Of a DNA stretch of 64,000 bases, positions 18,466-27,821 are shown in pieces. The DNA comes from Balneolia bacterium (lineage in GTDB: Bacteria; Bacteroidota; Rhodothermia; Balneolales; Cyclonatronaceae), in assembly GCA_022565795.1 (NCBI GenBank), contig JAIUMA010000006.1, forward strand, positions 29,757 to 93,756, in the 5' to 3' direction. The position numbers and the translations under genes are program-made. The number at the start of each line of letters is the position of its first letter. Within the stretch, counting starts at the first letter, position 1. Below the pieces are notes generated by a model. It had not been told where the DNA came from, ran no database searches, and was given only the letters and a program-made list of their open reading frames with translations.

Positions 18466-19131
18466 ATGCAAAAAACAGAGATGAACGGACAGCCCGATAT
18501 TCTGAAATTCGAAACGGAGCTCTGGGCTGACGGGTATTCCCGTATTATTGGACTGGATGAAGTTGGCCGTGGATGTCTGGCAGGCCCTGTCGTAGCCGCC
18601 GGAGTCGTTTTGTCGCCGGATTTTAACATCAGGGAGATAACCGACAGCAAGCTTATTAAATCGCCCGAGCATCGCAGGCGGATTTCTGATCGAATCAAGA
18701 GTGAGGCGTTGTGGTGGGGCATTAAAGAGTGTTCGCCATCAGAGATTGACGAGCATAATATTCTGAAGGCCTCATTAATGGCTATGAGCCGATGTGTCGA
18801 CGCCTGTGACCCACAGCCAGACTATCTGCTGATAGACGGCAATAAGTATCTTCCTGAGATTATACCACACAAGTGTATTGTGGGTGGAGACGGTAAATCA
18901 GCCTCTATCGGTGCAGCTTCAATCCTTGCAAAAGTCCACCGTGATGAGCTCATGCTTTCGCTACATCAGCTCTATCCCTGGTACGGCTGGGATACAAACG
19001 TAGGCTATCCTACAAACAAACATTATGAAGGCTTACTTGAGTACGGCATCACAGAATTACATCGGAAGAGCTTCAGCCTGCGAACGAATAAAGTTCTAAG
19101 AACCGGACCGAGAGAAGGAAATCAGGCGTAA
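18466..19131 (+). CDS. rnhB: Ribonuclease HII
   Basis: 221 residues from ATG 18466; an in-frame TTG lies two codons upstream and another ATG at 18481. It cleaves RNA in RNA/DNA hybrids and at misincorporated ribonucleotides. The catalytic motif GLDEVGRGCLAGP, the second acidic site in YLLIDGNKYLP, and SIGAASILAKVHRD are intact. The last ten bases overlap the 3' end of the convergent rodA gene. Confidence 0.96.
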   Translation: MQKTEMNGQPDILKFETELWADGYSRIIGLDEVGRGCLAGPVVAAGVVLSPDFNIREITDSKLIKSPEHRRRISDRIKSEALWWGIKECSPSEIDEHNILKASLMAMSRCVDACDPQPDYLLIDGNKYLPEIIPHKCIVGGDGKSASIGAASILAKVHRDELMLSLHQLYPWYGWDTNVGYPTNKHYEGLLEYGITELHRKSFSLRTNKVLRTGPREGNQA

Positions 19132-20366
19132 ATACTGAAGTCCCGCTCGTAAAAGTAGAAATTCAGGCATAGGCCTATCATAATGGAAAAGCTTAAAAAC
19201 GACGAGCCTCCGTAGCTTATGAGCGGAAGGGGAATTCCGATTACGGGCAGGAGTGCAGTTGCCATCCCGAGATTCACCATCACATGTATGAGAAAGACGG
19301 ATGCAACGCCTACCATTACAATACGGGCGTACGGGTGTTTATGAGTTGCCGACATGAACAGTAATCGAGAAAGCATGATCAGAAACAGCAAAAGGGTGAT
19401 GCCTGCTCCAACCAAGCCGAACTCCTCGCTGATAACACAGTAAATAAAGTCGGTTTGCTGTTCAGGCAGGAAGCGAAGCTGGGTTTGGGTTCCCTGCATA
19501 AATCCCTTGCCGTAAAGCCCTCCCGAGCTGATGGCCGTCTTGGCCTGAATTACGTTCCAGCCGGCACCCTGTGGATCGACCTGCGGATTCACAAAGGCTT
19601 CAACCCGGGCCCTCTGATGCGGCTGAAGCACATCAGTAAGAGCAACATTCACACCAATTACGACGAGCACGCCAAGAACAAATCCCGCTATAGTTATGCC
19701 GGGTCGCTTTTCAATGATAAAAACTGCAATGGTAACCACTACCACCGATACGGCCGCCGCGTAGATGTTGACGACCGTGAGGTATGCAAACAGCGCCGGA
19801 GCAACCATTATAAGAGACAATCCGTAGGGGAGTCCGGCCCAGAATAAAATGAATGGAATAAGCGCGATATATACGAGACTGGTTCCGGTATCCCCGTGCA
19901 GGGTGATGAAGCCCACGGGCAGCGCAATCAGCAAGCCGATTACGAAAATTGTTTTAAAATCCTGTGCGCTCAGGTTCCGCTGATTGGAAAGAAAGCTTGC
20001 CAGAGCCATGATGGTGGCAATTTTCATGAATTCACTGATCTGCAGCCTGAAGCCGAAAATGTTCAGCCAGTTACGCTCACCGCCAACCTCGATTCCAAAA
20101 AATACGGTGAGGAGGGCGATAAAGAGGCATAATATGTAGAGCGGCCACGTCAGGCCCACGTAGGTCCTTGGAGAGATGAACTGCATTACCACGATAATAA
20201 CAAGCCCTATTCCCAGGTGTATAATCTGACGGAAAAAGTTGCCCGCGATATGCGTGCCCTGATGAAGCGGACCCTGCGTTGCGCTGTAAATAGCAACAAG
20301 GCCTATAACGCTAAGAAGCAGCCATGTTAAAAAGAGCGTCCAGTCAAAACGGGTGTACCACTTCAT
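19122..20366 (-). CDS. rodA: Rod-shape SEDS peptidoglycan glycosyltransferase RodA
   Basis: 414 residues with about ten membrane helices. SEDS hallmarks are visible: GERNWL early on, the QTDFIY..SEEFG segment with its catalytic-region acidic residue, and the C-terminal PLISYGGSS. RodA polymerises glycan strands with PBP2. Its ATG overlaps the mrdA stop codon by one base (TGATG), indicating coupling. It is the last gene of the mreBCD-mrdA-rodA operon. Confidence 0.97.
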   Translation of the reverse strand: MKWYTRFDWTLFLTWLLLSVIGLVAIYSATQGPLHQGTHIAGNFFRQIIHLGIGLVIIVVMQFISPRTYVGLTWPLYILCLFIALLTVFFGIEVGGERNWLNIFGFRLQISEFMKIATIMALASFLSNQRNLSAQDFKTIFVIGLLIALPVGFITLHGDTGTSLVYIALIPFILFWAGLPYGLSLIMVAPALFAYLTVVNIYAAAVSVVVVTIAVFIIEKRPGITIAGFVLGVLVVIGVNVALTDVLQPHQRARVEAFVNPQVDPQGAGWNVIQAKTAISSGGLYGKGFMQGTQTQLRFLPEQQTDFIYCVISEEFGLVGAGITLLLFLIMLSRLLFMSATHKHPYARIVMVGVASVFLIHVMVNLGMATALLPVIGIPLPLISYGGSSFLSFSIMIGLCLNFYFYERDFSIYA

Positions 20367-22204
20367 CAGTTTCTGTTCGGGTTGAAGGGTGCCGGCTCGA
20401 AGTCGAGCATCATTTGGTAGACGTGTGGACGCAGAATTTCGCCATGGAAGTAGTATTCGTACATCATACCTGCAATAGGAGCGGCCGTTGTAGAACCAAA
20501 GCCCGCGTTTTGGAGCAGTACCGCAATCACAATTTCAGGATCATCGTAGGGCGCGTAGGAGATAAACCACCCGTGATTTTGTCCGTGAGGATTTTGTGCA
20601 GTCCCGGTTTTTCCTGCTACGGCCACATCACGAATATTCGCATAAAACCTTCCGGAACCTTCCGTTACGGCTTTGCGCATGCCTTCCTGTACGGCGCGAA
20701 GGTGATCCGGTCTCATCCACTCTACGCGTTCAGGATCCGGGCGTACAATTTCTACGGTACCATCATCGTAGGCCACGCGTTCAACAACGCTTGGCTGAAC
20801 GCGATAGCCGTTGTTGGCAATTACAGCGGTGGCCGTTGCCATCTGAAGCGGCGAAGCACCCATAGCGCCCTGACCAATGCCGAGGTTAATCATATCACCA
20901 AGTCCCCACTGACGCACGCCAAATGCCCGGTTAAAGTAGGTGCTGTCGGGAATGAGGCCACGAATCTCACCGCTCAGGTCGATATCATTCCGGATGCCCA
21001 TCCCGAAGTCGTTCATCATGCTGGTCCAGGTGTTCAGCCCGAAGCGATTCACGATCTGATCCATCATCCAGTAGAAAAAGGTATTGCAGGAGGTCTCAAT
21101 CGCCTCTTTGATATTGATGTCACCATGACTTCTGAGGCAGCGGTAGAATCGACCGCGCTGGTATCCGCCGGCACAGTGCACCGTGGTGTGCTCGGTAATG
21201 AGACCAAGCTGCATGCCGATAAGTCCCATCATAGGCTTGGTTGTGGAACCCGGAGGCTGTGCAGTGGCAACGGCCCGGTTGAAAAGCGGGGTGAGGGAAT
21301 CGGAGTTCACGGCTCGCCAGTAATCGCGGTCAAGCTGACCTGCCAGTCGCGAGTTGTCGTAGTCCGGGGAGCTGGCAATAGCCAGTATGCCGCCCGTCTT
21401 TGGGTTCAGAGCGACGACCCCGCCGACTTTTCCTTCAAGCAGCTCCTCGGCAATCTGCTGAAGGCCGATATCCAGCGTGGTGTGGATATCCACTCCTTTG
21501 CCGGGGTCTACATCAAGGGCGCCCCCGCTGAAAGGCCCGAGTGAGCGCCCGAAGGCGTTTACCGTTACAAACTGTGTGCCTTTTGAGCCTCGCAGATCGT
21601 CTTCATAAATACGTTCAAGTCCGCTTCGCCCAATCAGATCCCCGAGGCGGTAGTGGGGAGAGCGGTTCATCTCATCGCGGGTTACTTCGGCAAGGTACCC
21701 AAGCGCATGAGAAAGGCGGGCCTCTGACGGATAGCTTCGTTTTCCTTCTACCTGATGATTAATGCCGGGAAGCCGCCACAGGTTTTCCTGGATATTTGAG
21801 AAAACTTGAAAATCCACATCCCGGAGCAGCCTGCTTTCTCTGTGGAGTGAATAGGTTCGGGCTTCCTGCACAAGCGCCTCGATTTCCTCTTCTTCCTGCT
21901 GAGTGAGTTCGGCGAGCAAAGGAATGCTCGACATATCAAAACTTAACGGAGTAATTGTAATGGTGAACGAAGGCTCGTTGCCAACAATCAGGTCGCCGTG
22001 ACGGTCAAAAATGAGTCCGCGCGCCGGATTCACGATCTGCTGGCGAATACTGTTGCGTTCGCTAATCGGGCTGTACACATCATACTGAAAGACCTGCAGG
22101 TAGATAACTCTGCCAAATAAAATGATAAAAACAGCGGCTACGAGCAGCTGAAGCACGATAACGGCTACGCGTGCGTGCTGTGTATTTCTGTCTTTAACGG
22201 GCAT
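20366..22204 (-). CDS. mrdA: Penicillin-binding protein 2 (rod-specific transpeptidase)
   Basis: 612 residues. One N-terminal membrane anchor (about 12-31), a pedestal domain, and a transpeptidase domain with all three motifs: Ser320-x-x-Lys323 (STTK), SCN, and KTG in AGKTGTAQN. It cross-links peptidoglycan in the elongasome with RodA. Only 22 bases separate it from mreD. Confidence 0.97.
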   Translation of the reverse strand: MPVKDRNTQHARVAVIVLQLLVAAVFIILFGRVIYLQVFQYDVYSPISERNSIRQQIVNPARGLIFDRHGDLIVGNEPSFTITITPLSFDMSSIPLLAELTQQEEEEIEALVQEARTYSLHRESRLLRDVDFQVFSNIQENLWRLPGINHQVEGKRSYPSEARLSHALGYLAEVTRDEMNRSPHYRLGDLIGRSGLERIYEDDLRGSKGTQFVTVNAFGRSLGPFSGGALDVDPGKGVDIHTTLDIGLQQIAEELLEGKVGGVVALNPKTGGILAIASSPDYDNSRLAGQLDRDYWRAVNSDSLTPLFNRAVATAQPPGSTTKPMMGLIGMQLGLITEHTTVHCAGGYQRGRFYRCLRSHGDINIKEAIETSCNTFFYWMMDQIVNRFGLNTWTSMMNDFGMGIRNDIDLSGEIRGLIPDSTYFNRAFGVRQWGLGDMINLGIGQGAMGASPLQMATATAVIANNGYRVQPSVVERVAYDDGTVEIVRPDPERVEWMRPDHLRAVQEGMRKAVTEGSGRFYANIRDVAVAGKTGTAQNPHGQNHGWFISYAPYDDPEIVIAVLLQNAGFGSTTAAPIAGMMYEYYFHGEILRPHVYQMMLDFEPAPFNPNRN

Positions 22205-22226
22205 TCAGGGGGGAAGTAGGGATAGA

Positions 22227-22697
22227 TTATTCTGATGTAAGCAGGTAGAATATAATACCGACCAGCGCTGTATAAACGCTGTTTCCAATCCAGTATTTGA
22301 TGAACATGAGATTTGTATCGTAAATACCTGCAAAAGAGGAAACAAGCAAAAAAATCAGGTTATAGGCAATAGCGATGCTAAAAATTAACATAAATGTTTG
22401 TCCGGGCAGTAGCTTGTTTTCTGCCTGCTGAGACACAAGCCGGTGGGCCCCTAAAACCAGCAGCGTCTTGGAAAAGAGATGTACGCCCCAGGTATCTGTG
22501 AGAATATCCAGCAAAAGGGCAACAATAGCTGTAAAACCAAGCGCATAGGTGCGATTTCTGCGCGCACAAAGCCAGAGTACAAAAAGAAAAACGATATCAG
22601 CCTGAAGCCCCCAGATGTCGAGATGGCGAAAAAACATGATCTGCATCAACAGGAAAATAACGGCGATGATGAAGTCAAAGCCTAAAGTTTGCTTCAT
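22227..22697 (-). CDS. mreD: Rod shape-determining protein MreD
   Basis: 156 residues from ATG 22697, which overlaps the mreC stop by four bases (ATGA); this is preferred over a GTG six codons upstream. It has about five membrane helices and little else, as usual for MreD, which links MreC to the membrane synthesis machinery. Confidence 0.9.
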   Translation of the reverse strand: MKQTLGFDFIIAVIFLLMQIMFFRHLDIWGLQADIVFLFVLWLCARRNRTYALGFTAIVALLLDILTDTWGVHLFSKTLLVLGAHRLVSQQAENKLLPGQTFMLIFSIAIAYNLIFLLVSSFAGIYDTNLMFIKYWIGNSVYTALVGIIFYLLTSE

Positions 22698-23536
22698 CGG
22701 AACGCCTCCCGCCACTGATCCTCAAGCTGGGTTATTTCCGGATCGGGTCTGAAAAGCAGCACGTGGGCTTCAGCCAAACTGTTGAAATTTACGTACGGCC
22801 TCACATAAATTCGCTGGGTTTCACGACCGGCTTCAGGCTCGATACGCACCACTTCACCAACCGGGATATTTGGCGGCATCTGAGCGCTCAGCCCTGAGGT
22901 ATGCACACGCAGCCCTTCCGAAACGGGAATGGTCTGGGGGACGAAGTTAATGACAAGTTCTGCCAAATTATCCGATTCCCAGGAGATGATGCCAAAAGCC
23001 CGGCTTTCTTCAACATTTACGCTGGCGCGAAACTGTCTGTTGAAGAGCGGAAGAACCTGCGAATGGTTTCGAGCGGTGATGATGACCGTGCCTATCAGGC
23101 CCTCGTGGTTCACAACCGGCATGCCGACTTCCACGCCCTGATCAGAACCGGCATTTATTAGAATATTGTTGTTAATGCCGGTCAGATTTTTTGTGACAAT
23201 CCGCACGGGCTGCATTTCAAACTCTGAGTCTTCTCTCATCTCAAGCAGCGCGCGAAGGGCGTCGTTTTCATCCCGGAGCGACCGAAGGCGGCTCACTTCA
23301 TCCTGCAGCATGATGGCATTTTGCTCCAAAGCCGCATTTGTGCGCAGGGCAGAGCGATAGACCCTAACGTTCGATAAGGGAGCCTCAACGTAGCTGATTA
23401 CCGTCAGGGAGGCTTTGCGCACGTTCTGGAAGGCATCATCCTGACGCGCAACCATTAGCGTAAGCGCAATGATGAGGAGCCCGACCCCGATCAGATGATC
23501 GCGGATGTCACCAATTTTGGTAAAGACTATCCTCAT
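22694..23536 (-). CDS. mreC: Rod shape-determining protein MreC
   Basis: 280 residues. Membrane anchor about 15-31, a periplasmic coiled coil about 65-105, then the beta-domain with NAGSDQGVEVGMPV, GLIGTVI and the GLSAQMPPNIPVGEV tail. MreC activates PBP2/RodA. It lies 31 bases after mreB. Confidence 0.96.
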   Translation of the reverse strand: MRIVFTKIGDIRDHLIGVGLLIIALTLMVARQDDAFQNVRKASLTVISYVEAPLSNVRVYRSALRTNAALEQNAIMLQDEVSRLRSLRDENDALRALLEMREDSEFEMQPVRIVTKNLTGINNNILINAGSDQGVEVGMPVVNHEGLIGTVIITARNHSQVLPLFNRQFRASVNVEESRAFGIISWESDNLAELVINFVPQTIPVSEGLRVHTSGLSAQMPPNIPVGEVVRIEPEAGRETQRIYVRPYVNFNSLAEAHVLLFRPDPEITQLEDQWREAFR

Positions 23537-23567
23537 ATGCTGGCGGGATGTAGCGGGTTTATTCTTA

Positions 23568-24623
23568 TCAGGTTAGAACGCTCTTGTAGTACTCGATATC
23601 TTCGAGTATGGCGCCTGTTCCGCGCACTACAGCCGTTAGCGGATCTTCTGCAATATGTACAGGTAGTTCGGTTGTTTCAGTAATCAGGCGATCCAGGTTT
23701 TTGAGCAGGGCCCCGCCACCGGTAAGCATGATGCCGCGGTCGAGAAGATCTGATGAAAGCTCCGGAGGCGTTTGCTCAAGCGACTTGGTTACTGATTCTA
23801 CAATAGTATTGACCGTTTCAGACAGCGCTTCACGTACGTCGCGGGATGTAACCACGCGCGTTTTCGGTACGCCGTTGATAAGATCACGGCCTTTAGCGTA
23901 CATCTCAATCTCTTCATCAAGCGGTGTGGCTGAACCGAGAAGCATTTTTACCTCTTCGGCTGTGCGTTCACCAATTAAAAGATTGTGATTGCGTCTGAAG
24001 TAGTTGATGATAACATCGTTGAGTTTATCACCACCGATACGAACGGACTGCGAGTAGACAATACCGGAAAGGGCAATCACGGCGATTTCGGTGGTACCGC
24101 CACCGATATCAACAATCATATTTCCCACGGGCTCGTGAACGTCCAGACCGATACCGATTGCGGCCGCCATAGGCTCATCAACAAGAAATACTTCCTTTGC
24201 TCCGGCGCGCTCGGCACTGTCGCGAACGGCGCGCTTTTCTACCTCGGTAATTCCGGAAGGCACACAGACGACCATTTTGCGGGTTGAAGAGTACCAGCGC
24301 TTCTTCACCTTTTTTATCATGCCGCGAATCATGTGCTCGGCCACCTCAAAATCGGCAATTACGCCGTCGCGAAGCGGGCGAACCGTGCGGATATTTTTGT
24401 GCGTTTTTTCGTGCATCAGCCGGGCTTCGTGACCGATTGCAACAACGCCGCCCTGAGAATCCAGAGCTACAATAGAGGGTTCATTCAGCACGATTCCTTT
24501 GTTCCGCTCGTAAATGAGCGTGTTGGCGGTTCCAAGATCGATTGCGATGTCGGTGTAGAGCCAGTCAAAGGCGGATTGCTTTTTCGGACGTTGCTTTTGG
24601 TCGGTAGCTTGAGCTGCTTGCAT
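23568..24623 (-). CDS. mreB: Rod-shape actin homologue MreB
   Basis: 351 residues. Actin-fold nucleotide motifs are visible: DLGTANTL (phosphate 1), VDIGGGTTEIAV (phosphate 2) and MLTGGGALL (adenosine). A 14-residue charged extension precedes the canonical start. It organises cylindrical wall growth and heads the five-gene elongasome operon. Confidence 0.98.
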   Translation of the reverse strand: MQAAQATDQKQRPKKQSAFDWLYTDIAIDLGTANTLIYERNKGIVLNEPSIVALDSQGGVVAIGHEARLMHEKTHKNIRTVRPLRDGVIADFEVAEHMIRGMIKKVKKRWYSSTRKMVVCVPSGITEVEKRAVRDSAERAGAKEVFLVDEPMAAAIGIGLDVHEPVGNMIVDIGGGTTEIAVIALSGIVYSQSVRIGGDKLNDVIINYFRRNHNLLIGERTAEEVKMLLGSATPLDEEIEMYAKGRDLINGVPKTRVVTSRDVREALSETVNTIVESVTKSLEQTPPELSSDLLDRGIMLTGGGALLKNLDRLITETTELPVHIAEDPLTAVVRGTGAILEDIEYYKSVLT

Positions 24624-24716
24624 AGATTGAGAAACGGAAAACGGTTTAGAAAAAAGATTCAGGATACGATGCGGCCTTGTTTTTGCCGGAAAGCTGTACA
24701 GTTGCTGTTGAAGAGG

Positions 24717-26288
24717 TTAGTGTTTAAAATGCCTGCGCCCGGTGAGAATCATACAAATCCCGTGTTCGTTGGCAGCTTTAATCACCTCTTCGTCGCGGAT
24801 ACTGCCTCCGGGCTGGATGATGGCTGTTGCGCCGGCTTCAGCTGCTGCGTCTATTCCGTCTCTGAACGGGAAAAAAGCATCTGAAGCGACAACAGAGCCA
24901 CCTATATCATGGTTGAATTTGAGGGCTTTGTGTACCGCAAATTCAGAAGAATCGAGCCTGCTTGGCTGTCCGCACCCTATCCCCAGCGTTTGCAGATTTT
25001 TGGCGAAAACAATTGCGTTGGAATTTACCCTTTTTACTACCTTCCATGCAAATAGCATATCTGCCATTTCGGTCTCTGTGGGCTGTTTTTTTGTAACAAC
25101 GCGGAATGTCTTCGGTTCGGGGGGAACCGTATCGGGCTGCTGGCACAACAAACCTCCGAAAATCGTCCGGTAGGTATAGCGCGGATGAACAAGATCAGCA
25201 TTGAGGATTTTTACCAGCCTGCGGTTCGGCTTTTCCTTCAGTAGTTGGAGGGCTTCCTCCTCAAAATCGGGGGCTACGATAATCTCGGTGAAAATAGAGT
25301 CGATTTTGATGGCCGTATCTAAGTCGAGCGGTCTGTTCATCGCAACGATTCCGCCAAACGGGCTGATGGTATCGGTGGCGAAAGCTGCTTCCCATGCGTC
25401 GCTGAGACTGCCTCTTGTGGCGACACCGCAGGGTAGGGTGTGCTTCACAATGGCGCATGTCGGCAGATCATTCTGATAATCGGCTATGATGTTGAGCGCT
25501 GCATCCACATCCAGGTAGTTGTTGTAGCTAAGCTGCTTGCCGTGGAGTACTTCAACAATATCCTGCTGATTGCCGTAAACCGCTGCCGCCTGATGGGGAT
25601 TTTCACCATAGCGAAGAGAGCTGGATTTCGGCAATTGCATGCTGATGACATCCGGAAAGCCACTTTTGAGCTCGTTGCCAAGATAGTTCGATACAGCCGT
25701 ATCGTACGATGAAGTCCGGTAGAATGTCTTCAGCGCAGATTCCAGCCTGAAATTATAGCTGATTGCTTTATGCTCCTTCAGCTCCTCCATAAACTCCTGA
25801 TACTGATCCGGTGAGCTGAGTGTGCAGACGTCATCCACGTTTTTAGCTGCGGCGCGGAGCATCGCAGGGCCGCCAATGTCGATATTCTCAATGCAGGTTT
25901 CCAGCGTAGCGTTTTTCTTAACGGTCTGCTCGAATGGATAGAGATTGACGACTACAAGGTCAATATCCTTATAACCGTGCTCCTTGAGCGACTCCTGATC
26001 TGATTTCACGTTTTTTCGTGCAAGCAGCGGCCCGTGAATGGCGGGGTGCAGCGTCTTTACCCTTCCGTCGAAGCTTTCCGGAAAGCCCGTGAGTTCATCT
26101 ACCGGGGTTACGGGCAGTCCGGCTTCTTTCAGGACTTTGGCCGATCCGCCTGTGGAAACAAGCTCAACTCCGTTTTCATGAAGAAAGCTGCCGAGTTCGG
26201 TAAGTCCATGCTTGTCGTAAACCGACAAAAGCGCCCGTCTGATTTGAAGTGGATTTTTCTGAAATGCTGCTGATGCCTTAATACTCAC
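24717..26288 (-). CDS. purH: Bifunctional AICAR formyltransferase/IMP cyclohydrolase
   Basis: 523 residues, full length. The N-terminal MGS-like IMP cyclohydrolase domain has LVSTGGSAKVL and GFPESFDGRVKTLHP; the C-terminal transformylase domain has SLRYGENPHQ, KHTLPCGVA and SDAFFPFRDG. It catalyses the last two steps of purine synthesis. It is five bases from purN and in the same orientation. Confidence 0.98.
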   Translation of the reverse strand: MSIKASAAFQKNPLQIRRALLSVYDKHGLTELGSFLHENGVELVSTGGSAKVLKEAGLPVTPVDELTGFPESFDGRVKTLHPAIHGPLLARKNVKSDQESLKEHGYKDIDLVVVNLYPFEQTVKKNATLETCIENIDIGGPAMLRAAAKNVDDVCTLSSPDQYQEFMEELKEHKAISYNFRLESALKTFYRTSSYDTAVSNYLGNELKSGFPDVISMQLPKSSSLRYGENPHQAAAVYGNQQDIVEVLHGKQLSYNNYLDVDAALNIIADYQNDLPTCAIVKHTLPCGVATRGSLSDAWEAAFATDTISPFGGIVAMNRPLDLDTAIKIDSIFTEIIVAPDFEEEALQLLKEKPNRRLVKILNADLVHPRYTYRTIFGGLLCQQPDTVPPEPKTFRVVTKKQPTETEMADMLFAWKVVKRVNSNAIVFAKNLQTLGIGCGQPSRLDSSEFAVHKALKFNHDIGGSVVASDAFFPFRDGIDAAAEAGATAIIQPGGSIRDEEVIKAANEHGICMILTGRRHFKH

Positions 26289-26292
26289 AATG

Positions 26293-26874
26293 TCACGCGT
26301 TTAGAGATTCAAGATACTGTTGGATGGTTCGGGCGTAAAGCTGATGCTCTTCCCTTAGAATTCGTGCAGCGAGGTCAATGGGTTCATCATCGTGCCTGAC
26401 CTCCACCGTCTTTTGTGCCAGGATGCGGCCCTGATCATAATCTTCATTTACCAGATGGACGGTGCATCCGCTATGCGTTTCGCCGGCGTTTATTACTGCC
26501 TGATGTACGCGAATTCCGTAAAACCCTTTCCCTCCGTATTTGGGAAGGAGTGAAGGATGAATATTCAAAATTCGGTCGGAGTACTTTTGGATGACTTCTT
26601 CAGGAATCTTACGAAGAAATCCTGCCAGTACGAGCAGTTCGCCTCCAAAATTTTCCATCGCTTCAAGGATCTGATCACCAAGTGATGAGGGCTCGTTCTT
26701 AAGCACGTAAACGGGAATAGCTGCCTGTATGGCAAACTGAACAGCTCCGATATCTTCCCGTGATGCGATTAATCCGGAGATTTTTGCATTGAGGATGCCT
26801 GTTTGCGTAGCATCAATAAGCGCTTTAAAATTGGATCCGCTGCCGGAAGCAGCGACCACGATGTTTTTTTTCAA
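26293..26874 (-). CDS. purN: Phosphoribosylglycinamide formyltransferase
   Basis: 193 residues. GSGSNFKAL near the N-terminus, HPSLLPKYGGKG with the catalytic region His, and the SGCTVHLVNEDYDQG segment are conserved. It formylates GAR using 10-formyl-THF. Its start overlaps the stop of the LD-carboxypeptidase gene by four bases. Confidence 0.96.
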   Translation of the reverse strand: MKKNIVVAASGSGSNFKALIDATQTGILNAKISGLIASREDIGAVQFAIQAAIPVYVLKNEPSSLGDQILEAMENFGGELLVLAGFLRKIPEEVIQKYSDRILNIHPSLLPKYGGKGFYGIRVHQAVINAGETHSGCTVHLVNEDYDQGRILAQKTVEVRHDDEPIDLAARILREEHQLYARTIQQYLESLNA

Positions 26875-27821
26875 TGCTCAAAAATGGTTTTCCGGGTTCG
26901 CATTACGCTTTGGTCGCCTAAAGATAAGGATATAGGGACACCCGTGGGTAATGAAATTTTTTCCGGAACGTGCCCGTAGTCAAAGCCTTTCACAACCGGG
27001 TAATTTCCACGACCAAATGCACGGTCGAACACAAGGTCACGGCTCGGGCGATCGGGATACTCTTCTTTCTCGGCTGGCGTGAAGCGCCCCAGAACAACGC
27101 CGCTGAGCTGGTTCAAATGTCCGCCAAGCTTCATCTGCTGAAGGTAGGCCTCCACTTTATGCTGTTGTTCGTTGACGTCTTCGAATATCGGAATGGTTCC
27201 ATTCAGGTCAGGGAAATAGCCTGATCCCAGCAGCATGGCCGCAACGGAAATCGTTCCGGGCATGGAGATACCATGTACTTCCCGGGGTTGATCCGTCTGA
27301 TAATCCAGCGGTAAGTCGACTTCGCCGCTATGGAGGAGCTTCCAGAAGTGTTCTTCAAACTGCGGTACAAGCGGTGTTTTTGCTAAATCGGTACCCACCA
27401 TTCCGGCTGAAATAGTCGGCAGTCCGGATTTCCTGTAAATGGCCCACTGCAGCGCGGTGACGTCGCTGAATCCTAAAATGATTTTCCGGGCTTTGCCAAT
27501 TTCCTCGTAGTTGAGCCAGGGAAGCATCATAATACTGCCAAATCCGCCGCGCGTGCTGAAAATTGCATCCACCTGCGGGTCATTTACGAGCGACATCAGA
27601 TCATGGGCACGTTCTTCCCCGGTTCCTGCGATATAGTTCAGGCTGGCGTAGCAGCTTTTTGTCGTTTTTGTTCGGTATCCGAGAGATTCGAGGTAGCGGA
27701 TGCCGCGCTCCAGTTTTACACTGTCTACAGGTGATGAAGGGGCAAAAATCCCAATAATGCCTTTTGCAGGCAGCGGTTTAAGCGGTATTAAAGAATCAGG
27801 TTTTGTCTGATTTGAAGACAT
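26871..27821 (-). CDS. ldcA: LD-carboxypeptidase (S66 family)
   Basis: 316 residues. Family landmarks: GIFAPSSPV near the N-terminus, FSTRGGFGSIMMLPWL around the nucleophile-bearing region, LGFSDVTAL, and FEDVNEQQHKVEAYLQQ. It removes the terminal D-Ala from tetrapeptides in peptidoglycan recycling. No signal peptide, so cytoplasmic. Its 5' end overlaps the AI-2E gene by 26 bases. Confidence 0.92.
   Translation of the reverse strand: MSSNQTKPDSLIPLKPLPAKGIIGIFAPSSPVDSVKLERGIRYLESLGYRTKTTKSCYASLNYIAGTGEERAHDLMSLVNDPQVDAIFSTRGGFGSIMMLPWLNYEEIGKARKIILGFSDVTALQWAIYRKSGLPTISAGMVGTDLAKTPLVPQFEEHFWKLLHSGEVDLPLDYQTDQPREVHGISMPGTISVAAMLLGSGYFPDLNGTIPIFEDVNEQQHKVEAYLQQMKLGGHLNQLSGVVLGRFTPAEKEEYPDRPSRDLVFDRAFGRGNYPVVKGFDYGHVPEKISLPTGVPISLSLGDQSVMRTRKTIFEH

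Noticed and set aside
20324..21544. Long plus-strand ORF of 406 codons opposite mrdA
   Set aside because: Shadow of the clear PBP2 gene; composition is typical of an antisense frame.
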